A DNA stretch of 64,000 bases, from assembly GCA_934096535.1 (NCBI GenBank), contig CAKOMC010000001.1, forward strand, positions 1-64,000, written 5' to 3'. The notes under the pieces were generated by a model. It was not told where the DNA came from. It did not search any database and worked only from the letters and a program-made list of their open reading frames with translations. Made by a program: the position numbers and the translations under genes. Within the stretch, counting starts at the first letter, position 1; every line of letters starts with the position of its first letter. Below, in pieces: positions 30,532 through 40,492 of the stretch. The DNA comes from an uncultured Bacilli bacterium (GTDB lineage: Bacteria; Bacillota_I; Bacilli_A; RF39; UBA660).

Positions 30532-31425
30532 TTACTCCCAAAGATTAGCAGGATATTCGCCATTATCAACTAATTCTTTTAGGGCTTGTCTTACAGTATC
30601 AGCATCTTCTCTATAAGTTACACCATACCATACACTAGTTGTATCCATTACTTTAACGGTGATATCTTTTTTGGCAATATGTTCGCAAACAACATCAGGA
30701 ATCAAAAATTCACCTTCATTTAAATTATCTTTATGTTTAGCAAAGTATTCTTTAATATCTTTATTTAAAATATTAAAAATATCTTTAGTAAATAAAAACA
30801 TATTCATTGATACTAAAGTATCATTACTTACTTTAAATGATGCCTCCCCATTTAAAGGACTAGCAGTTATAACGCCATTAATTTCTTCAACTTTCGATTC
30901 AATAAGACTAGTTAAATAGCCATCACTTGATGAACAAACACCACGCTTTACAGCACCGTTAGCCGTTAAAGTATTGCTAGCTCGGTACCCAACCATCCCA
31001 AAATCATGACCAGTAATGCCACTTTTTAAGAATTCGGCTGCTTTAAGATAAGCATCTCTACCATAAAAATCATCAGCATTTATAATAGCAAAGTTATCTT
31101 TTACAACATCTTGACAACAATAAATAGCATGGGCTGTTCCCCAAGGTTTAACTCTATCATTTTTTAAATATTCTTTGGGAATATTATCCATATCTTGATA
31201 TACATAACTTACAGCAATCTTGCCTTCAATTCTTTTTCCAATTGTTTCCTTAAATACTTCAGCATTTTCTCTTTTTATAATGAAAACAACTTTATCAAAA
31301 CCAGCTTTAATGGCATCATATATCGAATAATCGATAATAAATTCGCCATTTGGTCCCATTGGTTCAATTTGTTTTAAGCCGCCAAATCTTGAACCCATTC
31401 CAGCAGCCATAATTACTAATTCCAT
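30532..31425 (-). CDS. Sugar-1-phosphate nucleotidyltransferase-like protein
   Basis: This 297-residue enzyme has the N-terminal MAAGMGSRFGGLKQIEPMGPNGEFIIDYSIYDAIKAG pattern, the nucleotide-binding loop of sugar nucleotidyltransferases. NADDFYGRDAY supplies the metal-binding Asp pair. It is likely to make an NDP-sugar, but the sugar and nucleotide are not shown. The ATG lies 1 nt after the pcrA stop, and its ribosome site is within the pcrA end, so it is translationally coupled. Confidence 0.8.
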   Translation of the reverse strand: MELVIMAAGMGSRFGGLKQIEPMGPNGEFIIDYSIYDAIKAGFDKVVFIIKRENAEVFKETIGKRIEGKIAVSYVYQDMDNIPKEYLKNDRVKPWGTAHAIYCCQDVVKDNFAIINADDFYGRDAYLKAAEFLKSGITGHDFGMVGYRASNTLTANGAVKRGVCSSSDGYLTSLIESKVEEINGVITASPLNGEASFKVSNDTLVSMNMFLFTKDIFNILNKDIKEYFAKHKDNLNEGEFLIPDVVCEHIAKKDITVKVMDTTSVWYGVTYREDADTVRQALKELVDNGEYPANLWE

Positions 31426-31426
31426 A

Positions 31427-33553
31427 TTAATCTACCTTTCTTATCCCCTTAAAATTCTTCATAATTTTCTTTATTCCGAAGCGACTACTAAAAGCTACGG
31501 TATAAAATGTATTATCCATCGCTACAACTGTTCCCCTACCATATAATGAGTGCATTAAATGGTCGCCCACTTTAAGTTCTTGCATCGCTGTCTCATTATT
31601 ATAAAAACTGTTCTTATTAGAAAATGTAGGAATTCTACCGACATTTTTACTTCTTAATCTTTCTAAGCTTGTATTTTTAACTTTAATATCTAATAAATTT
31701 TTATCAATTTCTTTAATAAAGCGTGATGGCGGATTTACTTGTTCTCGACCATAAAGAATACGACTATGAGCATTTGTTAAATATAAAACTTTGCGGGCTC
31801 TTGTAATACCAACATAGCATAATCGGCGTTCTTCTTCGATTTCCGATTCACTTCCAAAGGCGTTTTGATGAGGAAAAATTCCTTCTTCCAAACCGCATAT
31901 GAAAACACAATCAAATTCTAAGCCCTTAGCGCTATGAACGGTCATTAAAGTTACCGCATCTTTTTCTTCTTTATGTTCACTCATATCAGCAACTAAAGAT
32001 ATTTCTTCTAGAAAATCGCTTAAATTTACTGACCCAGTCCTCTCTTCAAACGAAGCGGTAACAGATTTAAATTCTTCTAAGTTGTCTAATCGCAAATCAT
32101 TTTCTAAAGATTTTTCTTCGGTAAGGCTAGCTCTAATACCACTCTTATCTATAACATAATCTATAAATTCGGTTAAAGATAAATCTTCTTGGGCTTTAAC
32201 CATATCTAATATTAAATCTTTAAAAGCCAATTCCTTACCCTTAGTAATGGCTTTAAACATACTACTACCATTTGTTGTTGCTTCATTACTTAGATTTTCA
32301 ATGGCTTTCTCACCAATACCACGCTTTGGTTCATTAATTACTCTTCTTAAAGCAATATCATCATCTTGATTATTAATAAGTTTCAAATAACTTAATAAAT
32401 CTTTAATTTCTTTTCTTTGATAGAAGTAATAGGCCCCAACAACATTGTAAGGAACATTCTCTTTTAAGAAAACTTCTTCTAATAAACGCGATTGCCCATT
32501 GGTACGATAAAGAATACCAATATCTTTATAGTCATAACCTTGGTTATATAACTTTTTAATTTCTTCAATAATTGTTAAAGCTTCAGCTTTCCCATTTTCA
32601 CATGTAATATACTGGGTTTTAACTCCTTCACCTATCGTTCCTTTTAAATTTAGTTCTTTGCGTTCTTTATTATTTCTAATAACACAGTTAGCACATTCTA
32701 AAATGCTATTAGTACTACGATAGTTACTCTCTAATGTAACAACATACGCATCTTTATAATCTTTTTCAAAATTTAGAATATTTCTAAAATTAGCATTACG
32801 AAACCCATAAATTGACTGATTAGCATCACCAACAACAAATAGATTACGATATTTACTAGCAAGCAACTTATTAAATTGATATTGAACTTCATTAGTATCC
32901 TGATACTCATCTACTAAGATATATTTAAAATGTTCCTGATATTTATCCAGTATTTCGGGATATTTTTTAAATAATTCGACTGGTAAAACCAATAAATCAT
33001 CAAAATCGACTGAATTATTTTTATGAATTAATTCTTGATATGTTTCATATATTTCTAAAATTTGCTTTTCAGCTGGGGTATTAAAAATATTATCCATTTC
33101 TCTTTGACTTAAATTTTCATTTTTAATAAAACTAATTCGGTTCCGAACATAAGAAGGCGCTAACTGTTTAGGGTCTATCTCCTTATTTTTCATAATTCTT
33201 TTAATTAAACTTAAAACATCATCACTATCTAAAATAGTAAAATTAGGACTTAAGTTACATTCACTACAATTTTCTCGTAAAATTCTTACGCCCAAGGAAT
33301 GAAAAGTTCCTACAAAAGCATAGTTATCGGGAACTAAAGCTTGTACTCTTTCTTTCATTTCTTTAGCGGCTTTATTAGTAAAAGTTATAGCTAAAATATT
33401 ATAAGAAGGAATACCATTATCAATAAGGTAAGCTATTCTTGTTGTTAAAACTCTGGTTTTCCCAGAGCCAGCTCCTGCTAAGACTAAACACGGTCCATCA
33501 AGATGCATGACAGCTTTTTTTTGCTCGTCATTTAAAGTATTTAAGTAATCCAT
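31427..33553 (-). CDS. pcrA: ATP-dependent DNA helicase PcrA
   Basis: This 708-residue superfamily 1A helicase begins with the Q motif and LAGAGSGKT (26-33). FDDLL, VDEYQDTN, GDANQSIYGFRNA and QRKEIKDL motifs follow. The C-terminal LKVGDHLMHSLYGRGTVVAMD segment is the Tudor-like domain that binds RNA polymerase in PcrA. It acts in repair and clears transcription-replication conflicts. Ligase (ligA), a frequent neighbour, is not present here. Confidence 0.97.
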   Translation of the reverse strand: MDYLNTLNDEQKKAVMHLDGPCLVLAGAGSGKTRVLTTRIAYLIDNGIPSYNILAITFTNKAAKEMKERVQALVPDNYAFVGTFHSLGVRILRENCSECNLSPNFTILDSDDVLSLIKRIMKNKEIDPKQLAPSYVRNRISFIKNENLSQREMDNIFNTPAEKQILEIYETYQELIHKNNSVDFDDLLVLPVELFKKYPEILDKYQEHFKYILVDEYQDTNEVQYQFNKLLASKYRNLFVVGDANQSIYGFRNANFRNILNFEKDYKDAYVVTLESNYRSTNSILECANCVIRNNKERKELNLKGTIGEGVKTQYITCENGKAEALTIIEEIKKLYNQGYDYKDIGILYRTNGQSRLLEEVFLKENVPYNVVGAYYFYQRKEIKDLLSYLKLINNQDDDIALRRVINEPKRGIGEKAIENLSNEATTNGSSMFKAITKGKELAFKDLILDMVKAQEDLSLTEFIDYVIDKSGIRASLTEEKSLENDLRLDNLEEFKSVTASFEERTGSVNLSDFLEEISLVADMSEHKEEKDAVTLMTVHSAKGLEFDCVFICGLEEGIFPHQNAFGSESEIEEERRLCYVGITRARKVLYLTNAHSRILYGREQVNPPSRFIKEIDKNLLDIKVKNTSLERLRSKNVGRIPTFSNKNSFYNNETAMQELKVGDHLMHSLYGRGTVVAMDNTFYTVAFSSRFGIKKIMKNFKGIRKVD

Positions 33554-33617
33554 ATTATGTCCTCATTTCTTGTTCTTATTATACCAAAGGTTAACAATAA
33601 AGGAAAGAAAAAAGCAA

Positions 33618-33905
33618 CTATAGATACTCTACAATTGCAATATTTTTCTGTAATTTATCAACTAAATCAGCTTGGTCATATTTATTAAATATTTCAGTAA
33701 AAGCACTGTTATCCATTAAGAACATACTATAGTAATTATTAAATATTTCTTTATAATTTAATACACCTAGATTTTTTAAATATCCAATATTAGCGCCTAC
33801 TAATTTTTGTTCTTCTGTTAAAGCTTTTTTTAATGTTTGACAAATATTTTCTTCTAACCATTTTATTTCAGTTTCTTTAAAACCATAATTTTCTAAATAA
33901 AGCAT
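33618..33905 (-). CDS. Hypothetical small helical-repeat protein
   Basis: This 95-residue soluble helical protein is not recognised. The stretch KLVGANIGYLKNLGVLNYKEIFNNYYSMFL resembles one repeat unit in the C-terminal half of the preceding large protein (for example TLKEFGYKPNEM, TLKDYKI). It starts 1 nt after the larger gene and is surely cotranscribed. They may be two parts of one system or a duplicated repeat tail. Confidence 0.65.
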   Translation of the reverse strand: MLYLENYGFKETEIKWLEENICQTLKKALTEEQKLVGANIGYLKNLGVLNYKEIFNNYYSMFLMDNSAFTEIFNKYDQADLVDKLQKNIAIVEYL

Positions 33906-33906
33906 A

Positions 33907-36219
33907 TTAACCTCTGATACTTTCTATAATGTTTTTAACATCATCTATAGTTTTCGTTGAGTTATAAAGAAGACTAGCTATTAAAATATCTTTATCACTT
34001 ATATCATTTTCATTATTAATTAAAGTAATTAAATTGCGTTTTGTATTTTGATGTGAAAAATACAAACCATCAATTATATAAGCATTACCTTTGCAAACAC
34101 AAATACTTTCTAATTTTTGTTCTAATCTGGTATATTCATCAAATTTTTTGGCATCTTGTAGTTTTATGTTAAAGATATCGTCTAACTTATTATCTAAAAT
34201 ATCAATAACATTGCTAGAAACTACTTCTTTTAGATTATCAGTTAATACTTCGCTATCTTTATCAAAATTAACTTCTTTTTCAACTAATTCTTCTAAAACA
34301 TCTTGATTAAAAACATAACTATTAAAGGTTAAGATATTATTTTTTTCTTCTGTATAAGGAATATTATATTCTTTACAAAATGCAATTCTCTTTAAAATAG
34401 TCTCAACATCTAGGGCAAGGGCAGCAATATCATAAGTAATTAAATCACTTTGATTATTTTCAATAATAAGATCAATTCTTCTAATTAGTTCTTTTGGTTC
34501 TACACCTAAAACATTGAAAGCTAAATGTCCATTGGTACTCTTCAAGTCTATTTTATAATCTTTCAAAGTTTTTAAGTTTTTATTTAATTCTTCATTACTA
34601 ATTAAACTTAAAACGACACCATTTTTTTCTATTTCCATCTCATTTGGTTTATAGCCAAACTCTTTTAATGTATCGATATTTGCTAAGTAATTTTGAAGAC
34701 CATTTTTATAAACAACTAAAGGAATTGTCTGTGGTTTAATATCTTTTTTTGCAAGTTCGGACTTAATTTTGTTACTATCTAACTTGCTAGTATCAAAAGG
34801 CTTAATTAAAGCAATATCTTCAGCTGATTTTCCTAAATCAATTAAAACTTGTTCATCAAAATCTATTGGTCTTTCTTCCGTTTCCTCAGTATTTACAATA
34901 TTTTCGATATCTTTAGAATCTTCACTAGTAGTTTCATGAATATCTTCAACTTTGGTATTTTCTAAGGAATTACTTTCAGTACTATCTTCTTTAATACTAC
35001 TAGATTCTTCTTCATTTAAGTCTTTAAAGATATCATTCATTTTATCTTGTAACTCATCTAGGGAAATAATATCATTATTAGCTGAATCTTCGGCATTTTT
35101 AGCATTTACTTCATTAGTAGAAGTATTTTTATCTTCGGTATTTTCTTCAAAAAGATTTTTTAACTCTTCAAAAGAAATTGGGGTTTCATCTTCTAAAATC
35201 TTTTGATAATCATCACTAGCAGGTTCTTCATTATCTTTAGTTTCATTATCCTTAGATTCTTCTTTTAAATTCTCATCTTCTAATTTAACTTCTGATGATA
35301 ACTCATCTGGTTTTTGACTATCCGCATTGCTTGTATTTTCATTCTCTTTTTCATTTTCTGAAGAACTTGGCTCTGTATTATTTTCTAATGTTTCTGTACT
35401 TGCTGGATCATGAATAGATTCAAAATCAAAAACATTAGTATCAAAACTACTTAAAAAATCATCCGTTGGTTCTATAGATACTTCTTTTTTAGTTTCTAAA
35501 GTCTTATCATCATCTAATTCAACTTCTTTTAGGGCATCAACAATATTATCTAAATCAACATAAGTTTCATTATCATCTAATTGTTGAGTTATTTCAAATT
35601 TAAAATTTTTAAAGAATGGCATTAACTCGTCTTCTGGGAACATAATTAACTTGGCTGCTGCATAAGCTTCGTCATTATTAAATTCTAAGTTTTTTAAAAG
35701 TTCAATTACTTGATTACGCGTTTCGGTACAACTACCACCACTAGCGTCTTTAATTAAAACATTCAAATTTTTTTGATTTTCTAAAGCTATATTTAGTTTA
35801 CTTTCTAAATCAGTAATATTACTATGAGCAATATCTAACTTTTTCTCATCTTCACTAATAGCTTGCTCTAAATCACTAATATCATTATTACGAATTTCAA
35901 TTTGTAGTGGCAATTGATTAATTAGTTTATTTAAATCCTTATTAACATCAAGATTTAATTTTAAAACATTAGTAATCAATTTTAAATCTTTATCTTTTAG
36001 AGCATTAAAAGCTTCTAAAAGTACAGCATTTTCTTCATTTAAGCCATTTATTTCCGTTTCGATGTTGGCAATCTTTTGCTTTTTATCGCTAATACTTTTT
36101 TCTTTTTTCGCTACGGTACTAGTGTTATCATCTATTTTTTTATGTAAATCAACCAAGATAGTTGACTCTGGCTTTAGTAGATTTTCTATTTTCTTTAATA
36201 TACTTTGGTTATTTTTCAT
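33907..36219 (-). CDS. Large acidic coiled-coil protein with C-terminal helical repeats
   Basis: The 770-residue cytoplasmic-type protein starts with about 170 residues of coiled coil, then a small domain with GGSCTETR near 170. A low-complexity Asp/Glu/Ser/Asn-rich segment extends roughly 250-460. The C-terminal 300 residues have divergent repeats built around LKxxGY/LKDYKI-type helices. No known domain is evident. The ATG has GGAGAG 8 nt upstream. It is cotranscribed with the next small gene, upstream of ruvB. A role as a scaffold can be imagined but there is no evidence. Confidence 0.75.
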   Translation of the reverse strand: MKNNQSILKKIENLLKPESTILVDLHKKIDDNTSTVAKKEKSISDKKQKIANIETEINGLNEENAVLLEAFNALKDKDLKLITNVLKLNLDVNKDLNKLINQLPLQIEIRNNDISDLEQAISEDEKKLDIAHSNITDLESKLNIALENQKNLNVLIKDASGGSCTETRNQVIELLKNLEFNNDEAYAAAKLIMFPEDELMPFFKNFKFEITQQLDDNETYVDLDNIVDALKEVELDDDKTLETKKEVSIEPTDDFLSSFDTNVFDFESIHDPASTETLENNTEPSSSENEKENENTSNADSQKPDELSSEVKLEDENLKEESKDNETKDNEEPASDDYQKILEDETPISFEELKNLFEENTEDKNTSTNEVNAKNAEDSANNDIISLDELQDKMNDIFKDLNEEESSSIKEDSTESNSLENTKVEDIHETTSEDSKDIENIVNTEETEERPIDFDEQVLIDLGKSAEDIALIKPFDTSKLDSNKIKSELAKKDIKPQTIPLVVYKNGLQNYLANIDTLKEFGYKPNEMEIEKNGVVLSLISNEELNKNLKTLKDYKIDLKSTNGHLAFNVLGVEPKELIRRIDLIIENNQSDLITYDIAALALDVETILKRIAFCKEYNIPYTEEKNNILTFNSYVFNQDVLEELVEKEVNFDKDSEVLTDNLKEVVSSNVIDILDNKLDDIFNIKLQDAKKFDEYTRLEQKLESICVCKGNAYIIDGLYFSHQNTKRNLITLINNENDISDKDILIASLLYNSTKTIDDVKNIIESIRG

Positions 36220-36299
36220 CACACTAACTCTCCTATTTTCAAATTTATTATATCAAAACTACTACTTAAAGTAAATTATTTTTCTTATAACTTCGCTTT

Positions 36300-37295
36300 T
36301 TATTTCTTTTTTACTGGTATATGTAAATGGTTGTAGGCTTTTTCGGTAGCAATTCGTCCTCTTTGACTTCTTTTTACAAAGCCTTCTTGTAAAAGGAAAG
36401 GTTCAACTACTTCTTCAACGGTTGTTACTTCTTCCCCAATCGAAGTGGCAATCGTCCCCGCTCCAACTGGTCCGCCATTAAATTTAGTGATTAAAGCATC
36501 TAAGTACTCTAAATCTAAAGAGTCTAGACCATACTCATCAATTTTTAGTCGGGATAAAGCTTTTCTAGTAGTATCTAAGCTTATCATTTGATCACCCGCA
36601 ACTAAAGTAAAATCGCGAACACGCTTAAATAAACGGTTAGCAATACGCGGCGTTTTTCGACTTCTTTTTGCTAGTTCCATTGCCGCAAGCTCATCAATTG
36701 GCATTTTTAAGACTTTAGAGGTACGCATTATTATCTGTTTTAATTCTTCATCAGTATAATAATTAAGTTTGGAAACAATTCCAAAACGATCACGAAGGGG
36801 ACTAGAAATATTCCCTGCTCTAGTTGTAGCTCCTACCAAAGTAAATGGGGGCAAATCAATCTTGATATTACGGGTATTACCATCTTGACCAACTACAATA
36901 TCTAGTTCAAAATCTTCCATCGCGGGATACAATATTTCTTCAATAAATCTTGGCATACGATGGATTTCATCAATAAATAAAACATCGCCTTCTTCTAAAT
37001 TCGATAAAACGGCTGCTAAATCCCCCGGCTTTTCAATTGAAGGTCCGGAGGCGGTTTTAATGTTTACGCCCAACTCATTAGCAATAATATGAGCTAGAGT
37101 CGTTTTTCCAAGCCCCGGAGGTCCATATAATAAAACATGATCTAAAACTTCATTACGCATTTTGCAAGCTTTAATAAATACTTTTAAATTTTCTTTTATT
37201 TCTTCTTGCCCAACATAATCATCTAAAGTCTCGGGTCTAATATTTTTATCAAATTCGTCTTCTTTTAAATTAGCGTTGTAAATATCATCTAGCAT
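36300..37295 (-). CDS. ruvB: Holliday junction branch-migration ATPase RuvB
   Basis: The protein has 331 residues. Walker A GPPGLGKT lies at 58-65, Walker [24 protein letters not shown] at about 106-128 and the arginine finger region around [18 protein letters not shown]. The C-terminal winged helix ends with the [18 protein letters not shown] motif. It works with RuvA. It overlaps the HAD gene by 11 nt. Confidence 0.98.
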   Translation of the reverse strand: MLDDIYNANLKEDEFDKNIRPETLDDYVGQEEIKENLKVFIKACKMRNEVLDHVLLYGPPGLGKTTLAHIIANELGVNIKTASGPSIEKPGDLAAVLSNLEEGDVLFIDEIHRMPRFIEEILYPAMEDFELDIVVGQDGNTRNIKIDLPPFTLVGATTRAGNISSPLRDRFGIVSKLNYYTDEELKQIIMRTSKVLKMPIDELAAMELAKRSRKTPRIANRLFKRVRDFTLVAGDQMISLDTTRKALSRLKIDEYGLDSLDLEYLDALITKFNGGPVGAGTIATSIGEEVTTVEEVVEPFLLQEGFVKRSQRGRIATEKAYNHLHIPVKKK

Positions 37296-37863
37296 TATTC
37301 CACTTCCTTATTGTATTATATATCTCTTGAAAATTTTTAGCTCTTAATCCCTTATATTCCTTATTGTACCAAGTATCTACTAATATAGTCTTAATGCCAT
37401 AGCTATTAACATCTTCGATTTGACTAACAGAATCATCAATGAATACATCTATTCCCAGCCTTTTACAAGCTTCCCCTTTTTTAGATAACCCAATTTGACA
37501 ATCTTGATATTTAAAACCTTTACTAGTTAAATCATCTTTAGTAATACTTAAAATATCTAATTTTTCATCAGCACTTCTTCGAGTCAAAAAATATATTTCA
37601 TACCCTTCGTTATATAACTTTTCTAAGTAATATAGGGCATCACCCTTTGGTCGAGCTTCTAAATATAATTTATTCTGACGGAAAAATTTAAAAAATTCTT
37701 TCTTTTCTGCTGAACTCCAGTAAAACTTTTCATGAAAGTCGTATTTACTTTTATCTTGATATCCTTTTCCATTTACAAAATTTTTATCAAAATACAAAGC
37801 TGCCTCATCTATAATGACCTGAGTATCCATTACTGTATCATCTATATCAATCCCTATTTTCAT
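37285..37863 (-). CDS. HAD hydrolase, NT5C-like 5'-nucleotidase fold
   Basis: This 192-residue HAD hydrolase has the first motif DIDDTVMDT (Asp5 and Asp7), FLTRR (motif II, Thr) and FIDDSVSQI (motif IV). The likely substrate is a phosphorylated small molecule, such as a deoxynucleotide, as in NT5C-like enzymes. It is inserted between ruvA and ruvB, with 12 nt to ruvA and an 11-nt overlap with ruvB, which is an unusual operon order. Confidence 0.85.
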   Translation of the reverse strand: MKIGIDIDDTVMDTQVIIDEAALYFDKNFVNGKGYQDKSKYDFHEKFYWSSAEKKEFFKFFRQNKLYLEARPKGDALYYLEKLYNEGYEIYFLTRRSADEKLDILSITKDDLTSKGFKYQDCQIGLSKKGEACKRLGIDVFIDDSVSQIEDVNSYGIKTILVDTWYNKEYKGLRAKNFQEIYNTIRKWNNAR

Positions 37864-37875
37864 CTCTTACCTACT

Positions 37876-38433
37876 TTATCTACTCATTAATAGTTTTAAA
37901 GCTTCTTTAATTTGACTTTCTAATTCTTTTGTTGCATCTACTTTAGGTAAAATCGCCTTAATATCAGCTTTCTTATAACCTAAAGATTCTAAAACACTAA
38001 CTAATTCATCTAAGTCATTAACAGCAAACAAGTCTTGATGGTCAGCAAGTTTGCCTTTTAAATCCAGAATAATCTGTCGTGCTAATTTATCGCCAACTTT
38101 AGGAAACTTCGTTAAATAAACTAAATTTTCTCTTTCAATTGCTTCAATTACATCACTTGTATTACCTGTTGAAACCATTGGAATAGCCATCTTAGGTCCC
38201 AAGCCTTTAACATTTATTAGCCGTAAAAATAAGTTTTTTTCTTCTTTTTTCTTAAAGCCATAAAGAGTATACTCATCTTCCCTAATATAATTATACAAAT
38301 AAATTGTATATTCTAAGTTCTCACGATAAACATAAGGATTACCAACAAATATTTGATAACCAATGCCATTATTTTCTAAAACTACATAGTTACTACCAAT
38401 TTCTTTTATTATTCCAGTTATATAATTTAACAT
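37876..38433 (-). CDS. ruvA: Holliday junction branch-migration protein RuvA
   Basis: The 185-residue protein has an N-terminal OB-fold (MLNYITGIIKEIGSNYVVLENNGIGY), the RLINVKGLGPKMA helix-hairpin-helix, a second HhH and a C-terminal domain III with LESLGYKKADI. It recognises Holliday junctions and recruits RuvB. Confidence 0.97.
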   Translation of the reverse strand: MLNYITGIIKEIGSNYVVLENNGIGYQIFVGNPYVYRENLEYTIYLYNYIREDEYTLYGFKKKEEKNLFLRLINVKGLGPKMAIPMVSTGNTSDVIEAIERENLVYLTKFPKVGDKLARQIILDLKGKLADHQDLFAVNDLDELVSVLESLGYKKADIKAILPKVDATKELESQIKEALKLLMSR

Positions 38434-38633
38434 ACTGATACTTCCTTTTCTTTCTCATATTATCAACCACTTTCTTCTTTGTCAAGGCAATCTGCTAAAT
38501 TTTTACAAGCTTTACCAAACTTCTTTTTTAGATGCATTTTTTGATTACAAACAGTGGATTTTTATCTATTTTTTAGTTCTTTTTCCGTTTTTAATTTTCT
38601 TAATTATTTAATAATAGATTATTAGTTTTAATT

Positions 38634-38667
38634 TAAAAGACCTTTCTATCTTATATAGTAAAGGTCT
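38634..38667 (-). terminator. Terminator of the ABC-thioredoxin operon
   Basis: AGACCTTT and AAAGGTCT (38638-38645 and 38660-38667) form an 8-bp stem that contains the last codons. A T-rich tract follows on the minus strand. Confidence 0.7.
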
Positions 38668-39191
38668 AAAAAAGCTTCAATTGTCTTGGCATCAGTACTA
38701 CCACTAAAAGTATGGGTAACATTTCCATTTTCAATGATATAAGTGATAGGGGTTCCTGTAACTACTATGTATTTACCTAAACTTTCATTTTGCCCTAGAT
38801 TACTCATATTAACTTCATAAGCACTTATACCTAAATTACCTAAAGCGCTCTTTAATTCTGGCAAAAACTCTTCACAATAACTGCAACCAGTTCTGGTTAC
38901 TACTAAAACACTTCTTCTACTTGTTTGAAATAATTTCGTAAAATCTTGAAATTTTAGTTCGGTTAGAACCCCATCGGTCTTTGGTAAAGTGTCTAAAGTT
39001 ACTTTACTATCAATATCTTTGATAGGTACTTGATCAATTTGCTTAGCGTGCGAAGTAGCCTCCTCAAATTTAGTGGTTACTTTATTGGTATCTTTATTAC
39101 TAATTAAATAGTAAACTGTAAAAACAATTAACCCCACTGCTAAAAGTGTTAATACGACCACACTAATTATTTTTAATTTATTATTTTTCAC
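38646..39191 (-). CDS. Membrane-anchored thioredoxin-like protein
   Basis: The 181-residue protein has an N-terminal signal anchor (10-30) and an extracellular thioredoxin fold with the active motif Cys103-Ser-Tyr-Cys106. The cis-proline loop is VTGTPITYII. It is probably a thiol oxidoreductase or disulfide-handling protein. It shares a TAATG overlap with the ABC permease gene, so its substrate may be the exported protein or the transporter itself. This would be useful for the cysteine-pair surface proteins described elsewhere, but that is inference. Confidence 0.85.
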   Translation of the reverse strand: MKNNKLKIISVVVLTLLAVGLIVFTVYYLISNKDTNKVTTKFEEATSHAKQIDQVPIKDIDSKVTLDTLPKTDGVLTELKFQDFTKLFQTSRRSVLVVTRTGCSYCEEFLPELKSALGNLGISAYEVNMSNLGQNESLGKYIVVTGTPITYIIENGNVTHTFSGSTDAKTIEAFLDLYYIR

Positions 39192-40492
39192 TACACTCCA
39201 TCCTTTACTTTTAATGATTTAAAGACTTTTTTCCATAAATCTTTGCTTGAATAATTTAAAATGCCAACTTTATATACTCTAATTCCATATTTAAATAGAA
39301 AAATACAAGCTATAAGTAAAACAACAGCTGATATTCCAAGGTCAACTATCGTTGTCTCTCCTAAAATATAAGTTATAGGGGCAACCATCGACGATAAAAA
39401 GGGAATATAACTAATTATGCGAATAAAAATTGAACCTTTAAAAGCCGCCGCCATAATACCAATGTAATAACCTAACATTAAGACTATCATTAAAGGTGTT
39501 TGTAATTGTTGGAAATCTTCGGCCGAGGTTGTCATAGATGCTAAAACTCCTGCTAAGGTTGCATAAATAAAGAATGATAACAAGAAGATAACTATTAAGA
39601 TAGGAGCTCCTTTAGCCAGTAAATCTAGGGTGCCACTAGCTTGTAAGGAAGCAAATAAATTACCAATAATATTTGACTCTCCAAGACCAGTACCAATACC
39701 ACCATGAATTAAAAAGCCAAGACCACTATATAATAGGAGTAATAAAGATTGAGCAATAACAAATATTGTCGAGCTTGCAATTTTACATAAAAAATGCACT
39801 TTGGCCGGAACATTAGAAATAATTATTTCCATCCCTCTTGTCGTTTTTTCATCATTAATCTCCGCCCCAATCATTTGGACCAATAAAACAATTAGCATAA
39901 AAAATGGTACCAAGAATACTACTAAACTCATGTTGGTAGCATCTTCACTAGCCGTTATTTCTTTTTCATTAGTAACCACTCTATTAATACTAATAGGACT
40001 AGTAATCTTAGCCATTTCTTCACTCGATACCCCATTATAATTTAAGGCCATACTAGTTTTCATACCTGTTAAACTAGTACTTAAAAGATTATAAGTTATA
40101 GTATCTATTTTATTATAAGAAATGATATCTGCTTTTAAATACTCAGTCGTATCCAAGTTAATATTTACAACAATGTTATTTGTATCCGCAATTTTTTCTT
40201 TTAAAGTATCAATACTATCGCTAGAATATGCTATCTCATAAGTTTTTTCATCATTTACTATTTTTTTATTGGTTAAAAAGTAAGCATTAAAACCTTCTAA
40301 ATAATTATTATCCCCCGTTAAATAAATATTTATGGTATCTTTAAAATTTCCCCCAAAAACATTAATAATTTTATCAATATTAATAACCCCAATTAAAAGA
40401 AGACAAATCAAAACATTAACTATTTTAAACCATTTCGTATCCATCTTTTTCTTAAGACTTTGTTTTATCAAAAACCACGCTTTATTTTTCAT
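39191..40492 (-). CDS. ABC-2 type transporter permease, NatB-like
   Basis: This 433-residue membrane protein has an N-terminal helix, an extracellular domain of about 130 residues and six C-terminal helices (MSLVVFLVPFFMLIVLLVQMIGAEINDEKTTRGMEIIISNVPAKVHF). The EKTTRGMEIIISN segment is typical for NatB-type Na+ or drug exporters. It overlaps the ATPase gene by 11 nt. Confidence 0.87.
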   Translation of the reverse strand: MKNKAWFLIKQSLKKKMDTKWFKIVNVLICLLLIGVINIDKIINVFGGNFKDTINIYLTGDNNYLEGFNAYFLTNKKIVNDEKTYEIAYSSDSIDTLKEKIADTNNIVVNINLDTTEYLKADIISYNKIDTITYNLLSTSLTGMKTSMALNYNGVSSEEMAKITSPISINRVVTNEKEITASEDATNMSLVVFLVPFFMLIVLLVQMIGAEINDEKTTRGMEIIISNVPAKVHFLCKIASSTIFVIAQSLLLLLYSGLGFLIHGGIGTGLGESNIIGNLFASLQASGTLDLLAKGAPILIVIFLLSFFIYATLAGVLASMTTSAEDFQQLQTPLMIVLMLGYYIGIMAAAFKGSIFIRIISYIPFLSSMVAPITYILGETTIVDLGISAVVLLIACIFLFKYGIRVYKVGILNYSSKDLWKKVFKSLKVKDGV

